Source of the DNA: Ignelater luminosus
Lineage: Eukaryota; Arthropoda; Insecta; Coleoptera; Elateridae
Direction: 5' to 3'
Length of the DNA stretch: 64,000 bases
Assembly (NCBI GenBank): GCA_011009095.1
Contig: VTPC01090556.1
Location: 1 to 64,000, forward strand
A program made the translations under genes and the position numbers. Within the stretch, counting starts at the first letter, position 1; each line of letters begins with the position of its first letter. A model generated the notes under the pieces. That model saw only the letters and a program-made list of their open reading frames with translations, was not told where the DNA came from and made no database searches. Positions 38,121 through 49,989 of this stretch are shown in pieces.

Positions 38121-40069
38121 TTACATGTTTATCTGACAACATAATGTTGTGATTTAGTGTTGTAACAGGTCACAAAGTTATTAAAATTAAAATCTAAATA
38201 CCTTGTGTAACAACTTTAGATATGTTTCAGTATTTGTTCTTAGAAAGTACTAATAACGAATACCACAAAAGTTTAGCTGTAGGAAGCTATTGAATAACAT
38301 GCATAAAGTACTTGAAAGTAACTTAGAAACCTTATTTTCTTTAACTAACTTTAATTAACCGAAGATTGTTAATAACGTTTAGTTACTAAAGTGTTCATAT
38401 CAAAATTAGAAAATCAAATTACATTTTAAATAAATTTATTATAATTTCCAAGAAACTATAAATTATAGTTATGTTCTATTTATACAACGTCAAGTCAAAT
38501 AACGTTCACATACTACATTTTCTATGATATTTAATATGCATTGTTGTCGTTGTAATTTTCTGTAATTTCTTTTATAGTTTATTGCGGAATTTACAGTTTT
38601 AATAAAATTAAAAAATAGTAGTTTTAAAATTGGAAGCTTTTCCAGTAAATTGCTCCACTTGTTACTTCCACTTCAATACTTTTCTAGTACGTCCCGTTCA
38701 AAGGATCAAAATTGTGTTATAAATAATTCCAGAGGAGAAGAAAAACCCAGAAAACCTCTAACGATTTTATATTGTACATCACTTCCAAAACGCTGTGGAA
38801 AATTGCGGGTTAGGTGTCTTCCTACTACTTATACAATAAAAATCAATGCCCTTTCATGTAGGTACTCCTGGAGTTCCTTATTTTTGCTGAACTAACAATA
38901 AGTGTAAATTAACGGTTTTCAGGAATTACAAAAATGAGAAATGTATATTTTGCACTTGCAAAATAATGGTAATAATATTTAGTTTAGTGGCAAAGTTTAA
39001 TTAAAACAAAAACGAAGAATATGATACAGAGAAATTATACTAATTAAGACTCTTGCAAATTGTGAATTACGAAAACGAAAGTTAGAACAATATTTTTCTT
39101 ATTTCACCCTTGGATGAAGAGTTGCATGCAACGTACATTTTTGGGCAGCTTAATTAACATAAAGAAAGTAAACACTTTTCTCAAATAAATTTAAAGGAAG
39201 AAAAATATTTGTAAATGATCCCGTAACATTTTCTGGCAACATGGTTTTGAAAATAATAGAATGAAATATTTTTTTAACTACTATTTTACTACAAGTTTTT
39301 GTAATTAGAGGAAATAGCCATAGCAATAACAAAATGTTCACAATCAGTGGTCGGTTTGCACTTTAAAACGCATAGGAAAAAAGGCTTTACAGTCATACCC
39401 ACTTTTATAAAAAAAAACCAAAATATAAGTTGATGTTTTATAAAAGGTATTTCACAACAAATAATAACACTTAAACTATATTTTACTATAGTTATAATCT
39501 CGACGAAGAAAATTTAATAAATATCGGAATATACAAGGTGTTCCGTTAAAAAAAAGCTTCTGTTTCTATGTTCTCTCAGAATGAAGTCTAATGTAAAAGC
39601 ACTTAGAATAAGAATCTTTTTGTAAGCTTTTGAAAACTGTTTTATCAAACTTGTTCAACGTGCAAACAAAGTTTGACTATAATCTGTACTAATAACCAAT
39701 AGATTATAACAAATAAATTTTTTATTGTAGCAAAAAATAATGAAAACGAAGTAACTTATTCAGGCAGACCTACTAAAATCTGCTGTTATTCAAAAAGTCC
39801 TTCCTAAGCAATTGGAAAGTCAAAAAGGAGCCAGCCTAATCTCATGAGAAAAACGTAAACCATTACCAGGAGGAAATCAATTCAGTCATCTTAATATTAT
39901 TAATTAAAAGAGTGGTACTAGCCCACAATAAAGAAAAAATGATCAGAGTTCTAAAGAAGAACAAGACAACATTGAGTAGAATAATAAATCCCTATATATG
40001 AGAGGCATACTAAAGGAGCATTGCCCAAAAAACAAAACTAATTGAAAGAAATAATCCCGGCATACACAT
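38121..40069. other. Non-coding stretch; possible 3' UTR at the start
   Basis: AATAAA-type hexamers occur near 38428 and 38600 and could end a transcript from the 37993 exon. An 81-codon plus frame at 38650-38895 and a TATACAAGGTGTTCCG repeat-end motif at 39530 are otherwise the only structure. Confidence 0.45.
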
Positions 40070-40285
40070 AGAATTGGGGTTTCGACTATTCTTAGTTCAC
40101 AGTATCATGTAGTAACATAATATTGAGCTGGTTATAACCTCTAACCGAACCTCTAACCTAACCTTTAACTTAACCTCTATCCTAACATCTAACAAGCTCT
40201 CTCGCTGATGACTGATTATAACCAACTTAATATTTTGTTACTACATGATATTGTGAACTAAGCATAGTCGACACTCTAATTCTAG
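40070..40285. repeat. Foldback element with CCTAA-like core
   Basis: Arms of about 70 bp (40070-40138 and 40214-40285) are inverted copies. Shared pieces are TCGACTAT, CTTAGTTCACA, TATCATGTAGTAACA and GGTTATAA. The 75-bp loop is a degenerate run of CCTCTAACCGAA and CCTAACCTTTAA units close to the insect telomere repeat CCTAA/TTAGG. No coding sequence. Whether it is mobile is unknown; no target duplication is obvious. Confidence 0.75.
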
Positions 40286-40297
40286 GAGAGATATACT

Positions 40298-40370
40298 TAC
40301 CGGGAGAAGTCCATGCCGGGGAAAAGCCGTCGGGAGATGTACGTGCCGGGAGATGCCCGGTTCCGGACAA
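40298..40370 (+). repeat. GC-rich degenerate tandem repeat (CCGGGAGATG)
   Basis: Three to four imperfect units of about 20 bp built on GTGCCGGGAGATG follow the foldback element directly. It is much richer in G+C than its surroundings. Confidence 0.5.
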
Positions 40371-40599
40371 TAATAGGGTTCTTGAGTATCACTAAGAATC
40401 CGGCCACTGGTAATAACATAAATAACTCGAACAACAAGTTATACATGTAATTTATAATATCTGTCGGTAGCAGAGATATAAGCAGTTTTAGAGTTTTCCA
40501 CTAAGTGCAGACTTGGCGCGAAGTCTCGCTTTCATCTACTACTTGTAGGTGGAAGAAAGAAGAAAATATTTGGTTATCCATTCCTACATTTCACCCTTC

Positions 40600-40760
40600 G
40601 TATCTGAAAACCTACTAAAACTCGTTTCCTCTAGCTGCAAAGTAGATTGCAATAAAAGATGTAGCTGCCGCCGAAGGAGGGATCTTTCATGCACTTCTAT
40701 GTGTGGCAAATGTGGTGGCAAACTATACAGTAATCTACTTGGACTGATAGGGGATAAGGG
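40600..40760 (+). pseudogene. Cys-rich tail fragment of a transposon-type protein
   Basis: A 75-codon open frame from 40549 contains ENLLKLVSSSCKVDCNKRC, then SCRRRRDLSCTSMCGKCGGK. The spacing C-x3-C-x3-C-x-C, then C-x3-C-x2-C, matches the cysteine-rich C-terminal motif (of the type C.C...C...C.C..ag..C...C..C.G..C.N) seen in many repeated, uncharacterised arthropod proteins. The final conserved C-x-N is degraded to YSN. The rest of such a protein is not visible upstream, so it is probably a truncated copy. A chance match is possible but unlikely given eight spaced cysteines. Confidence 0.45.
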
Positions 40761-40779
40761 AATATTCCAGATATAAGGG

Positions 40780-42350
40780 ATGAAGGTGTAATTGCGTTTC
40801 TCAATTGTAACTATTCTCAACATACACCTCGATTCACCGGCCACTAACGGCGATTTATTGCACAGCCGGATGTGAAAGGGTCAAAGTCTAACGAGATACA
40901 AGCAATACATGTTAGTACCAATGTACTGTTTTTTTCTTATAGGAAGGACTCCCAGTCTAAGGAGTTACAAACTTTATTCTCGAAAATGGCGCATTTGATT
41001 CTAAAGTATACCAGTGATAACATAAATATTTATTTGAAATACAAAAACAATAATAAGAGGTTTTGGCAAAACTATTTAAAACACAGTTCTTTATTTTCCT
41101 TTGCCACTGTCATTCATCAGAGCTAGATAATTATGTCGTAAATGCTGATTTCGAATTTTTCCGGAAAGGTTGTTAATTTTTGTTTTATACGTTTAAGTAG
41201 ATTTTTTTAAAAAATCACTACTGAATGCAGAGACCATTTTGCTTTAGATCTTGAACAACCAGGAGAAAAGTTAGGAGGTAAAGAAATCTGCCCAAACCAT
41301 CGGCGCTTCAAGATAAGCGCAAGTTATTTCGTGTTTAGTTTTCTGAAGGTTCTACCACCTAATTAGTAAAAGCTTTGACATAAGAAGATTTCCTTTAAAG
41401 ACAAGTTTTGCTTACAACAGCATAAATCTACATCAAGTTGGACAACTGATCTGAACCTGCCCTACCGTTTTAGACATACAAGGTCACGTTAGTCAACTTG
41501 TTTAGTTCCTAACAATTGTCAAGGATTGTGTTCGTATACGTTTCTATAGCTGGAACTTAACAAAACTGTGTTTGTTCTGAGATTGCTTTCTTGATGTTTT
41601 AATCAACGGTTTAGTCTATAATTCTAAAAACCAACTAATAACCAGCAACAAAACTTAGAATTCACAAAAGGTTCTCACAGTTGCATTTATCATCAGGTTC
41701 TTTATCCTATCTGAAATTTCCAGACCCAAAATATTTTTCAGCATTGAGTGTTTCCTTTAAATTTATTCTTTAAATAGTCCTGAAAAAAGAAGTCTATTAA
41801 TGTCAAGTCTTATTTTCACAGTATTGTTTTCCAAGTGTAGATCATGTTCAGCATTTTTCAACTTGCAAGGAAAACCAAGAATTACAATACATAAAAGACA
41901 ATCGACCCGAAAAACTCACTTGATCCATAACGCCGAGTGGCTCGGAAAAACCTGAACCCAAGAGTTTAAACGGTCAAAGATTTAATTAGTGCAAAAAGAC
42001 CTAATAACTCAATCTGTTCGGAAAATTTAACCAGCTTGACAAAGAAATGAAATATATCTAATCAAGAAAATTCTCAAACCTAATTTCATAGTCAGTCTTG
42101 TGCTAGTCTGTTACTCGCGAAATTTGTTCATAGACACAAATTCTTTCCTTGGTAATGTTTCAAAGGTCCTAGAAACTTGAGATATTTTCATACCTAAACT
42201 TTAAGCTGCAAACAGATTCGGCTTAGCAAGTTGATTCTAATTCTTTTGACACTGCTTGACCGTTTTCATTTCTGATCAAAGAATATCGTTTCAATAAACT
42301 TTATATTTGCATGGTTTCCTTATACAAATTTACAGAATATTATTTTTTAG
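40780..42350. other. Non-coding stretch
   Basis: No supported gene. An 84-codon plus frame (40872-41126) and scattered TTTTAG/GTAAG-like sites do not add up to a model. Confidence 0.45.
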
Positions 42351-42403
42351 GGACCCTTATTTTATGGCCAAAAGTTGACGACTGCGTCTGAGCGGGAGAC
42401 AAA
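42351..42403 (+). CDS. Candidate small exon, weak
   Basis: TATTATTTTTTAG acceptor, 53 bases open in one frame only (GPLLFYGQKLTTASERET), then AAA/GTAATT donor. Good local signals and coding-like composition. Phase 2 at the end does not join cleanly to the ORF at 42690. Confidence 0.22.
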
Positions 42404-42689
42404 GTAATTTTTCCTCCTTGTTTAATTTTTATTTGGTGTTTTTCTTAGATACGTTCTGGATACCACGGATACCAAACCTATCTCACAATTACTTGCAAAA
42501 CTAAATTGTAATGTAGATTTTATTTAGATTTTTGTTAAACTTTTTAAGGTCGACGAAAAAATCATATGTGAAACTTTAGAAGAAAGTGTGTTTTTTCCCT
42601 TGTCCGCGTTTCATGAGATAAATGGCACAAGTGGGAAAAAAAGTATCACTTTCTTCCCTTGTAACACAAATAACTATTATCTTCTATAG

Positions 42690-43052
42690 ATTGTTAAAGA
42701 TCTTAATGTCCTAGATGACCGGTTTTTAGAAGATGTTGGTATAGAGCAGAATAGTATGCTGAAATCTGGCAACCCATCATTGATAAAGAAGCAAAATCAT
42801 ATTACAATGTATAGTTACGAAAACCTTAATCCTATGTGGACCTACAAAGTGCGCATAGTAAATGCTTGGCATATTTCTGTAAACAATCTTGTCGGCGTTC
42901 ATGGAATCAGTAAAGACCACGACCCGACGATTATGCTTTTACCTTCGTTCTTTTACAAAAAGACAGGAATCCCTCGAGGAACATCTTATTTGGAATATCT
43001 AACCTTAACCTACTTATGTGTGTTCTACGTATATAATAGAAACAATATTTGA
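42690..43052 (+). CDS. Unrecognised 120-codon ORF
   Basis: Open from an acceptor-like CTTCTATAG at 42681-42689 to TGA at 43050-43052, with the first ATG at 42756 (98 codons). Composition is coding-like and less AT-rich than most of the window. Segments are VKDLNVLDDRFLEDVGIEQN, YSYENLNPMWTYKVRIVNAW, GVHGISKDHDPTIMLLPSFF and KKTGIPRGTSYLEYL. There are no membrane segments or known motifs that I can name. It may be an exon of a host gene or a piece of a mobile element. The last 18 residues become Tyr/Leu-rich and may be intronic read-through. Confidence 0.35.
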   Translation: MVKDLNVLDDRFLEDVGIEQNSMLKSGNPSLIKKQNHITMYSYENLNPMWTYKVRIVNAWHISVNNLVGVHGISKDHDPTIMLLPSFFYKKTGIPRGTSYLEYLTLTYLCVFYVYNRNNI

Positions 43053-45799
43053 GAATTAAATTGCCTCTACAGTTGCAATCTAAGAAAACGCTGTGAAGAC
43101 TACAGAATGGTTTTTACAAGCAATAACTAGCACTGTTTGGATGAGTAAAAGTTTAATCCTTTTTTTAGGAACGTTACAAAAAATGATCCACTGTTCACTA
43201 ACTAATCGTCCTAACGCACATCTAGCAAACCTGAGCAAACCTTTACCATGTTAAAACACTGAAATTGAACAAATTTCATATAAAGCGGTGAATAAGCCCA
43301 TCACTAATCGAAGCTAGGTAATACAATAAATACATTAAAGAGCAAATAAAATAAAAAATAAACAGACAGTTTTGATTAAACGCATTTCATTTATTTCTTG
43401 TTTGCAATGTACGTACTTATATGTATAAATGTATAAATTCAGGAACCTTCGAATAAAATAATGTAAATAAATAAAAAATAATGTAAACAAATACAAAAAA
43501 GTCCTTCTATATTTTTACTTTTCACTTTTCTCTCCGTGAATTATATGGCGAAAATAAGAACGTAACGTACAGTTCAACAAAACAAAAAAAAAGAAATAGA
43601 TTTAAGTTCACGAGAAAGAATTCCTGTGGGACGTGAGCATAGAGTACATAATATTCCATTTTCAATAAGAACCGATGTTATAACCAAGTGATTTTCATGC
43701 TGGTTAATATAAATCCAATTTTATACATGAAAAAGAAAGAATTGAAAATCTGTATAATGAACCAGGAATAACAATTAGTGTTACGTAGTTGATATAAACA
43801 TAAACATATTCGAATCCTGACTGAGACAGGAATACAAAATATAAGAGCAGTAATTTGAAAAATATGGTAACTAAAATGATCTAGAGATTTCGTATATCAC
43901 ATGCGAATACGTTTTTATTGTTGCAGCTTTATTTTCGTATGTACTGTAATATGAAAGCTCAACGGCCTATTGAAAATGACGCTTTTCATGCTATATTCTT
44001 TATAATGTTGCTTCACGTCTGCATTTCTGTGTTTGTCCTTTCAATGCTTTCAGGCTAGGTTTTTACAGAACGAATATTAAAATAAAACAATGGAATACAT
44101 GTATAAAATTGCAATTTTATTGGTCATACGTATGAATTTTGCGTTCAGTTTCATCGTATTTGTATATGGCTGTTTAAAGTAGCGTGAAAATTTCTCTTGA
44201 TCTTTTGACGCAAATCTTGTGATTTAGCAAAGATATTCCGTCTGTTTGACGTTGTAAATGAAAAGTTATTATTAATGTCGACATTTCCATTATATAAATA
44301 TCATACTTAATTTTCATGATGATCGTTAAGTTCTAAAAGATTAATTTTTATGCAAACAATTTAGTTACAATTGACTCCTTTAATAATAGTAACCATCAAT
44401 TGTTTTCTATTTTCTTTATTTAAGTTTTTTAGATTTCGAATAATAATTTGTATGTTTGTTCCAAAGTAAGGATTTGATGATGATAATGATTAATGATAAA
44501 GTATTCTTCGTATTTAATGCGTACAATAGATATTTTACAGAAAATAAAAAAATGCACCTGAACAAAATAATTGTTGTAACAATCCTGAAATGTTTCCTTA
44601 ACTAAACTCCATATAAAAGATGAAATATGTTCATACAAAGTATTTTTTCTTAGATGAACATACACTACAGAAAACTATGTAGAAGAAGTGACTTGAAATT
44701 AGCCACAATATATCTAACAGAGTTTTTGATTACGTAATTAATTCGGTTATTTAAAGAAACAAAAATTCCTAAATATTATTTCTTTTAAGTTTATTAATGA
44801 CCAAATTAGGTATTACTGCACAAAAAAAATTCTCTGTGCACAAACATCCACCGTATAATAACTACTGACTCGTCGCACTTCACCGATCTACATTACCCCA
44901 TACTCGAACAAGCCTCAAAACTAATGACCACTTCTATAAAATTTTAACAATCCACATTTTTTTCTCATGACAAATTAAAATGCACTTCTCTGAGTCGGGT
45001 CGTTTGAGCGTCTGATTGTTCGGTACGAGCTAGATTGTTAGCATAGCGGTCGTTTGAACAAAAAACAAAAAATCCCCTTTTTGAATAGATTTAATCCGAA
45101 GGTTACTTGGTTAAACTCGGGCTTATCATTAGAGGCTATTATTATTTTATTCTTTTGTGTTTGGTAACCCTAATATAAAAGAAAATAAAAATAAATATTT
45201 CGTGCCCAAATTATGGTGTCCACACGTTATAGATCCTTCTTGACTATCTGACTCAACAAACTTTGCTACAAACTTGGTCAACCGACTTGCTTTAAATTGA
45301 AAGACACAGAAAACAAATTATTTTATAATTTTGAAATGTTTAGACATCACAGAGTAATATTCCTTTCAACCTCTTTTTTTATTTTTGTTTTGACGGTTTT
45401 AGAAAATCATGCTTAGACTTTATTATGTATTTTTTCATCCCATTTCTAACAACGAACGCTAGAGAATGTAGATGTATCCCTATTGCAATCCTTAGGTCTC
45501 TTACAGTTCCATTAGAGACTTTGATAGATATGAATGGATTCCGGAAAATCTCCAAAAGTTACACTTGCTGTCAAATTCAAATGTAGCAAATGCTTTACAT
45601 CCATGTGGACAATACAAAGTGCAACAAGTCTTACAACACATTCTTGCTTTAATCTAGTTGTTTAAAATCAAATTTTTATTGATTTTATTGTTATGGTAAG
45701 TATTATCAATATTACAACAATATTACATGCAGACTGATTTATATATATCTACTATGTGACAAGAGTTGTCCTACTCTTTTTTGTTCCAACTGTACGTAT
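43053..45799. other. AT-rich non-coding stretch
   Basis: No supported gene. Low-complexity AAATAAA-rich sequence lies at 43320-43500. Confidence 0.55.
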
Positions 45800-45926
45800 A
45801 ATCTTCAACCATCTCATCAGTGCGTTGTTTTGATCGAGGATTAAACAATGATGCAGCTCACAAAAGGCTATTTCTTTGACTTCGCTCAAGGCCTTGTAGG
45901 TAAACTCCTTTAGTAGACTTACTATA
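45800..45926 (+). pseudogene. Possible gypsy-type pol fragment left of the nested insertions
   Basis: In shifting plus-strand frames the sequence gives IIFNHLISALF, FDRGLNNDAAHKRLF and QKAISLTSLKAL. This is reminiscent of the RT-RNase H connection of gypsy-like pol (PLT.LL, F.W...QQ.AF..LK..L). The match is weak on its own; the RNase H relic on the far side of the insertion makes it more plausible. A minus-strand 89-codon frame (45752-46021) covers the same bases and crosses into the inserted elements, so it is not a gene. Confidence 0.3.
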
Positions 45927-45983
45927 CAGGGTGATTCCGAAATAAAGGGTATCCTCTTAAAGGTGGATAGCAGTGTGATAGTA

Positions 45984-47288
45984 AAGGGTTTTCCAATAAG
46001 AGGTGTTATTTTGATATTCAAAGAAAAGTGCCATTTTTTAATATAAATGATCGGATGTTTATTTCATTATAAAGAGGAAGGTATGCCGTTAATAGTGGAA
46101 AATAACATCAGGCAAATGACCACCACGACCACGCTTACAGGACAATATCCTTTTCATGAAATTTTCCATAACCAAATCGCAAAGTGGCTGCCCTATGTCC
46201 TCGATAGCCTCACGAATTCCATCTTTGAGGTCTTGAATCGACGCTGGGCTGTTGGCGTAGACCTTCTCTTTCACGTGGCCCCAAAGAAAGAAGTCGCAAG
46301 GTGTTAAATCACAAGATCTCGGTGGCCAATTGTGATCACCTCTTCGAGAGATAACACGGTCCGGAAACTTTTTCCGTAAAAGATCAATGGTTTCGTTGCT
46401 TGTGTGGCACGTAGCGCCGTCTTGTTGAAAGTAAACGTTGTCCAGATCAATACCATCCAATTCCGGCCATAAAAAATCGTTAATCATCTCTCGATAGCGC
46501 AATCCAGTCACCGTAACTGTTGCTCCAGCCTCGTTTTCGAAAAAGTAAGGTCCGATGACTCCGCCGGACCATAAACCGCACCAAACAGTCACACGTTGAG
46601 GATAGAGAGACTTTTCAACACTAACTCTTGGATTTTCTGAGCCCCAGATCCGACAATTTTGCTTGTTGACGAAGCCACCGAGGTGGAAATGGGCCTCATC
46701 ACTCAAGATGATTTTTCGATGGAATTCTGGATCATTTTCATGCATTTCAACGACCCAACCAGCAAAGACACGACGTTGTTGATGATCGGCCGGCTTGAGT
46801 TCTTGTGTTAACTGGACTTTATAAGCCTTAAGACCCAAATCTTTATGCAAAATACGGTGTAATGACGTTTGTGGAATGGCTAATTCCAAAGAACGACGAG
46901 GAATGGACAAACCTGGGTTTACTTTAACACTTTCGGCTACAACAGCAATATTCTCGGCTGTTCTTGAGCGACGTGCACGGGTTTTATTCTTCACATCACT
47001 AACTTGTCCCAAGAGCTCGAATTTTTTCACCAATTTCTGTATTGCGGTCCGACAAGGTGCTTCACGGTGACCCAAAAATGTTCGAGTTTTACGAACCGTC
47101 TCTGCCAAATTTTCACCATTTTTATAGTGAATTTTAATAATTTCAATGCGTTGTTGAAGCGTGTATCGTTCCATATTTATTAATGGCGTAGTTTCTACTT
47201 GTCAAATGTCAAAAAATGATAGCTTCAAAAGTGACATCTACCGAAATAGCGGGCTATTCAAAATAACACCTCTTATTGGAAAACCCTT
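45984..47288. mobile_element. Complete 1305-bp DD41D mariner-type transposon
   Basis: Terminal inverted repeats are identical for the first 31 bases (start AAGGGTTTTCCAATAAGAGG), with TA duplications at 45982-45983 and 47289-47290. One uninterrupted transposase gene fills the interior on the minus strand. Perfect ends plus an intact gene imply recent arrival. It sits 57 bp inside the left end of an older TIR element. Confidence 0.95.
46089..47174 (-). CDS. Mariner-type transposase, DD41D, intact (361 aa)
   Basis: Cut-and-paste transposase that binds the element's inverted repeats, excises it and inserts it at TA in the nucleus. The start MERYTLQQRIEIIKIHY opens a first helix-turn-helix domain (to about residue 60). 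A basic linker (NKTRARRSRTAENIA) leads to a second helix-turn-helix (SIPRRSLELAIPQTSLHRIL, about 90-112). The catalytic core shows the first Asp in IILSDEAHFHLGG (about residue 160) and the second in VYFQQDGATCHTS. The third is in CDLTPCDFFLWGHVKEKVY, with 41 residues between the second and third. Length is normal for the family and there is no stop or frameshift. The spacing and sequence fit the rosa-like DD41D group. Expressed activity is an inference. Confidence 0.95.
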   Translation of the reverse strand: MERYTLQQRIEIIKIHYKNGENLAETVRKTRTFLGHREAPCRTAIQKLVKKFELLGQVSDVKNKTRARRSRTAENIAVVAESVKVNPGLSIPRRSLELAIPQTSLHRILHKDLGLKAYKVQLTQELKPADHQQRRVFAGWVVEMHENDPEFHRKIILSDEAHFHLGGFVNKQNCRIWGSENPRVSVEKSLYPQRVTVWCGLWSGGVIGPYFFENEAGATVTVTGLRYREMINDFLWPELDGIDLDNVYFQQDGATCHTSNETIDLLRKKFPDRVISRRGDHNWPPRSCDLTPCDFFLWGHVKEKVYANSPASIQDLKDGIREAIEDIGQPLCDLVMENFMKRILSCKRGRGGHLPDVIFHY

Positions 47289-48459
47289 TACATACATTTG
47301 CGATAAAAAACGGTAGGTAAAAATTACATAGTTTCCGAGAAAAATGCGATTGAAGTTTAATCGCTAAGTCAAGCCGGTCCTGCTCTCATACTTTTACTTA
47401 AGCAAAAATCGATAGGGGTTGACTGACTGTCCTTGTCATTGACAGGTAGTTCTTACTATTTATGTGAGGGGTATAATAGTCTATCTGGTTTCTACAATGC
47501 CATAAATAACTAGTATGAACTTTTACTTTTTAATCTGCAAACGGAAAAATATTAAAATTTTACTGTTAGTGATTTTTTTCTGTAAACTTCCGAAGAACCA
47601 AAAACTTCAACAAGCATTATGCTACATAAATAGAAATTGGTTGAATTTATTAAACTGAATTAAATACAGAGGTGATAGTTAGTAGTACCTTCCTTACGCA
47701 TGTTTCATTCAAGTAGTATGTGTAATCCATGGCCATTTAAAATATTTCCTATTCATGTGACTAAATAATAATAAGGGATTAAAATGTTGCTTGTGAGACT
47801 GGAGTCTAATTGTTCGTAACATAAATTTTGTTATTATTTTTTTACTGTTTTATCGAATTTCAACAATCCTGCATGTTAAACATACTTCAGATTTAAGAAG
47901 GGAAAGTTGTAAAATGTCCAGGGGGTAGCTTATGATGGCATTTATTGTTCATTGTGCTACTACAGCTGCACTAATAGTTCCAAGAAAATAGGCATGTCTG
48001 ATAAATTTTCGTTCTTGCACTACAAAGGTTTAAAAACACCATAAATCTCCTTAACTTTCACTTTTTAAGGCGACAATGCAAGAAACACTTTCCTTTTTCT
48101 AACCAGAGACGGCTTCAGTTTTTAATATTTAGGAAAATTGTCAAAATTTTCAACTTTCACGGAGCCACTTCGTTTTTTCATTTTTTGTCTTCTTTTAGCC
48201 TCACTTATCACCTATTAAAAGGATGCCCTTTATTTCAGAATCACCCTGTATAAACGTTTTAGAAAATCTATCAGTGTTAGTATTTCCTAATTCTGTTAAT
48301 TTCCCATTTGACCTAACACTAATTTACTACTCCTTCACTGGGCGGGCAAGGTAAAACACAAACATTGAATTATAATAATAGTGTATAAGAAGTAAACTTT
48401 GAAGATGTATTTTCCAAATACTATAAGTAGGTGCTTTGTGGCGGATTAATTTTGAAGAT

Positions 48460-48690
48460 TTTCAGTCCTAAAACGAAGATTTAGCATCTCATGGATACTA
48501 ATCAAGAAGGTTTTGGTGCTGTACACCTGCAACTTGATGATAAAGACAACAGAATATGTACATTCCGTTCATTACATGAATAAGAAGATTTTTGGAGCTG
48601 AATCGAGTACAACAATTCCAAATTAAACAAATACTTGATAAATTCCCCATTTACCTGTTACAAGTTCATTTTGACAATGTCCGGTAAAAT
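48460..48690 (+). pseudogene. Gypsy-like RNase H relic
   Basis: The plus strand reads SPKTKI, stop, HLMDTNQEGFGAVHLQLDDK. This corresponds to the RNase H start (HTDAS..GFGAVLLQ) of gypsy-type pol, with the catalytic Asp kept in the MDTN position. After a frameshift, IYLLQVHFDNVR matches the later (F..YL.G..F.IVTD) strand. Stops and frame changes show it is dead. It begins about 210 bp right of the CAGGGTGATTC element; a similar weak pol piece lies on its left side. Integrase and LTRs were not found nearby. Confidence 0.5.
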
Positions 48691-49989
48691 ATTTTAAAAG
48701 CGCATTTCCTTTGTTTTAGTAATTATTGTATAACAAATACAATTTATTTGATAAAAATCTACAACTTTAATGTATTTGATGTCATGGCACTCTAAGATGA
48801 AACTAGTTTTCACGTCGTAACTTGGTAAAACAAAACAATAACCATATCAAACCTATATCACTGAAAAGCATTCAAAACGCGCTTAGGTAGGCGTTCCATT
48901 ATAAAAATTTTGCGTTTGCATTTCACTGTCGTCGAAGCAAAACAAAATTCCCTGAAACCCCCTTTTTGTCATTTGTTTTTATCTTTGCTTGTTTCTTAGA
49001 TATTCCACTTTCAAGATCGGATAACTTTGTTTTTATCGAATATCTAGTAAACCGTGAACTTTTCTGGAAAAACAAAGACATCAATAAACTGATCTCCAAA
49101 ATAGTCAACTTTCTACTGATTTAACCGATTTAACGTATCTCATACGGTTTGCAACATCCCAATGGTAAGCCACGAATTTGAGACACCTTCTATAAGAGAT
49201 ACCATATAAGTAAACCGCATTCTAAGTAATCTACATCTTACGAATGCAAAGTATAAATTTCTAAGAAATGCATGTTGGAGAGACCTTTGCAGTTTCTATA
49301 AGTAAAACCACAGGTCTTAATAGCAACCGATACAACTTGATTGACGTGTTTTACAAAGGAGAGCTTAACATCAAATAAATGCTAAGATCTTTTACATGCG
49401 TCAAACCATTAATGGAGTAATCCTAATCTAGAGGGCTATGGATTATATTAAACGATATAACGAAATATTTGTCAATATTTAGACTAGACGATTAACGTAA
49501 CAGCAGTCACACAGTAGATTGATGCGGGCTTGCAGATACTTGCAGTAGGATAGCGGAACATAAACAGCAAATATACCTAACTATAAATAATTATAACACC
49601 CATTAAGAGCATAATGTCTACTAAATCACTAGTAGGGACAAGAAAAGATCTAAAGCTGGAACTGGAAACAAACCAGTGTTAATTGCTACCTAGAGTCCCC
49701 TACCTTTGCAAAAGAAAAACAATGAAATGGCCAGGAAACAATTCATTATTTGAAACATCATTGCTTAACCATATTTCAGAGAAAGATATCAGATGGTCTT
49801 GATAATAAATGTGCAGATGCGTATCTGGAATAATTGTTAAATTATCATGTTTTACAGAATATGTAATATTTGATGGAGGTGGCTATAGTTACTATTTCAA
49901 AGGTGGAAGAATATTAATTTGAGTATTAGTTATTTGTATATCGACAGTGAGCGAACAATAACTCCTATTTACACAGGAAAAGCGTAATA
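48691..49989. other. Non-coding stretch
   Basis: No supported gene. If the ORF1 relic to the right once continued into a reverse transcriptase ORF on the minus strand, it is no longer recognisable here. Confidence 0.45.

Larger units (their letters stand above)
45927..48248. mobile_element. TIR element (CAGGGTGATTC ends) interrupted by a mariner
   Basis: The left end CAGGGTGATTCCGAAATAA and right end, in reverse complement, CAGGGTGATTCTGAAATAA continue as imperfect inverted repeats for about 60 bp. Both are flanked by TA (45925-45926 and 48249-48250). Removing the inner 1305-bp element and its TA leaves about 1.0 kb with no coding region, so this is a non-autonomous Tc1/mariner-like or other TA-inserting element. 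The interior (47291-48190) is AT-rich without motifs. Confidence 0.8.

Noticed and set aside
45752..46021. 89-codon minus-strand frame
   Set aside because: It crosses the left end of the CAGGGTGATTC element and of the inner mariner, so it is assembled from three unrelated sequences.
46047..47070. Plus-strand frames inside the DD41D element
   Set aside because: Antisense to an intact, motif-complete transposase.
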